This document shows, in pieces, positions 62,948-64,000 of a stretch of DNA of 64,000 bases; within the stretch, counting starts at the first letter, position 1; each line of letters starts with the position of its first letter. This DNA comes from Peribacillus simplex (GTDB taxonomy: Bacteria > Bacillota > Bacilli > Bacillales > DSM-1321): NCBI RefSeq assembly GCF_001578185.1, contig NZ_CP011008.1, forward strand, positions 2,384,001 to 2,448,000, read 5' to 3'. The notes below the pieces were generated by a model, which saw only the letters and a list, made by a program, of their open reading frames with translations, ran no database searches and was not told where the DNA came from. The position numbers were made by a program, and so were the translations under genes.

Positions 62948-63289
62948 TTTCCTACTATTCTACTTTATCATACAAGAAAAATAGATTTATCTTACATTAT
63001 TCCTATTTTAAACCAAAAATTAAAGAAATTTTCAGACGAATTTGTCTGTTTATTGGGGTACCGCCTATCGCCATCAAGCTAAGAAAAAGGATTATACCCA
63101 TAACGAAAAAATAAGCTATTCTTTGGTGTAAATGCTGCTGAAGATAGCTTTTTTCGTTTTAGGTTATAAAGAAATTTTAACAAATGGGCATGCGGCAAGA
63201 CCCCTTATGGAACTATCGGGGCAGGATAGTTGAAGAAAGAAATTTGGTTTTTATGGTAAATAAATCGCGGAATTTAAGGAGGATTTTTA
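62948..63289. other. Intergenic region with terminator-like hairpin and repeat M
   Basis: A hairpin AAGCTATTCTT...AAGATAGCTT with six T lies at 63112-63154. Repeat M follows. No gene seen; the upstream part should contain the promoter of the SleB-like gene. Confidence 0.55.
63205..63236 (+). repeat. Composite repeat M (right part)
   Basis: CTTATGG and the hairpin ACTATCGGGGCAGGATAGT followed by TGAAGAAAG, nearly identical to repeat A. Confidence 0.82.
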
Positions 63290-63529
63290 ATGTACATAGT
63301 GTCCAATTACTTAAATAAATTCAAATACTATATTTATGAAGATTTACGTTCAACAGGCTATCCGGACAGGTGCTCTGGTGATGGTTATGCTAAACGCTTT
63401 AAAACCATTGAGGAAGCTGAGGAATACGTAAGGAAAGGACATATATATCTTAAATATGATTCTCCTAATTTTACAATTGAAGAAGTCATAGTGAAGCCAG
63501 TAAAAAACTTTACTGTTGAACCTGAATGA
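63290..63529 (+). CDS. Hypothetical protein, 79 residues
   Basis: A soluble protein, with Tyr-rich N-terminus and a helix EEAEEYVRKGHI. AAGGAGG precedes ATG. It is a single gene between repeats M and N. No family recognised. Confidence 0.7.
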   Translation: MYIVSNYLNKFKYYIYEDLRSTGYPDRCSGDGYAKRFKTIEEAEEYVRKGHIYLKYDSPNFTIEEVIVKPVKNFTVEPE

Positions 63530-63533
63530 ATAT

Positions 63534-63594
63534 ATTAGGAGCAGGCAATGTAGCCTTTTTGTTATTAAGCTAACGGGGCAGGGTAGTTCCATAA
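63534..63594 (+). repeat. Composite repeat N
   Basis: GAGCAGGCAATGTAGCCTTTTT, then AAGCTAACGGGGCAGGGTAG and TTCCATAAGG. Confidence 0.72.
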
Positions 63595-63798
63595 GGAGTG
63601 CTATTATAAGACCTATCGTAAAATGCTAAAACGATGTGCATTGGTGGGCAGAATTATATCCTCTGACGTATTTATATTACCTCTCACTAAAATGCCTTAC
63701 AGAGCCATTTAAGTGGTAAGTAATTTCCACTTTTTTGGTTTTTTCTTTCCGGAAATAATGCTATTATTTGTAAAATGCATATAATAAGGCGGGATCTT

Positions 63799-64000
63799 AT
63801 GGATAAAAAAACTCAACTAGCTTTGATTTTTCTCTTAATACCTCTGGCAATATCAATTTATTTTTGGTTTTCGGATTCAGCCTTATTACGAGGTGGATAT
63901 GACTTAGCTATAGATGGTTTTGTAGTAGCCAGAGCCTTAATGATTATTTACACATTACATTTATTAGTAAAATTAGGAGAATTTATCATTAAGAACAAAA
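63799..64000 (+). CDS. Membrane protein, 3' end outside window
   Basis: 67 codons from ATG to the window edge with no stop: a basic start, a hydrophobic segment (LALIFLLIPLAISIYFWF) and a second one (RALMIIYTLHLLVKLG). GGCGGGAT may be the ribosome site. Unknown function; next in line after repeat N. Confidence 0.65.
   Translation, partial: MDKKTQLALIFLLIPLAISIYFWFSDSALLRGGYDLAIDGFVVARALMIIYTLHLLVKLGEFIIKNK

Noticed and set aside
46198-63594. CRISPR array as explanation of the repeats
   Set aside because: Repeat units are far apart, vary in sequence and are separated by genes, not by spacers of constant length. No cas gene is present.

Overview
The window reads as chromosomal DNA of an endospore-forming, low-GC Bacillaceae. 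Evidence for this is the complete yngJ-I-H-HB-G-F-E operon in Bacillus subtilis order, the spore gene yyaC, a YwqH/YwqI/LXG-type secretion locus, strong AGGAGG ribosome sites throughout and a SleB-like hydrolase. A Peribacillus/Bacillus relative fits, but the sequence alone does not settle the species.

1-8.3 kb: end of a TetR regulator, its probable operator, and a seven-gene acyl-CoA/leucine-type catabolic operon (acyl-CoA dehydrogenase, acyl-CoA synthetase, biotin carboxylase, mini biotin carrier, HMG-CoA lyase, enoyl-CoA hydratase, carboxyltransferase). 8.4-12.2 kb: NAD salvage operon nrtR-pncA-pncB-nadE with an inverted repeat over the promoter. 12.3-15.3 kb: a serine hydrolase and small unknown genes. 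15.5-23 kb: a decaying accessory zone with an LXG toxin broken by a nonsense codon and frameshifts, a remnant of a B1-type metallo-beta-lactamase, an M15 peptidase split by a stop codon, and an IS110 remnant joined to a broken serine recombinase. 23.2-26.5 kb: PadR-DUF1048-DUF1048, then an IS3/IS150-like element with inverted repeats and a 3-bp target duplication.

26.7-36.8 kb: a tricarboxylate locus with two CitMHS transporters, an AbrB-type membrane protein, two sister LysR regulators, a TcuA-like flavoprotein and a PrpF-type isomerase. Uptake plus TcuA and PrpF suggests use of tricarballylate, trans-aconitate or a similar acid. One transporter seems to start at ATT. 36.9-39.1 kb: yyaC, an IS3 remnant and another LysR. 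39.6-46.2 kb: an uncharacterised catabolic cluster: a phosphotriesterase-family protein that has lost five of its six metal ligands, an intact phosphotriesterase-family enzyme, a thiolase-like lipid-transfer protein with a DUF35 partner, a CocE-type hydrolase and a metallo-hydrolase fused in frame to the tail of a histidine kinase.

46.2-64 kb is the most unusual part. Small, mostly unrelated genes (two GNATs, small membrane proteins, TetR/DUF3995, Xre/membrane pair, SunI-like, VanZ, short unknowns) nearly all lie on the + strand and are separated one or two at a time by copies of a composite palindromic repeat: a hairpin around CTAACGGGTGCGTTAG, a terminator-like hairpin, and a hairpin around ACTATCGGGGCAGGATAGT. 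This looks like a gene-cassette array, although no integrase is present. One of two near-identical group IIC introns, and one ORF-less group II intron, lie inside copies of the repeat. The zone also carries a GC-rich serine hydrolase of apparent actinobacterial origin and a second IS3/IS150-like element.
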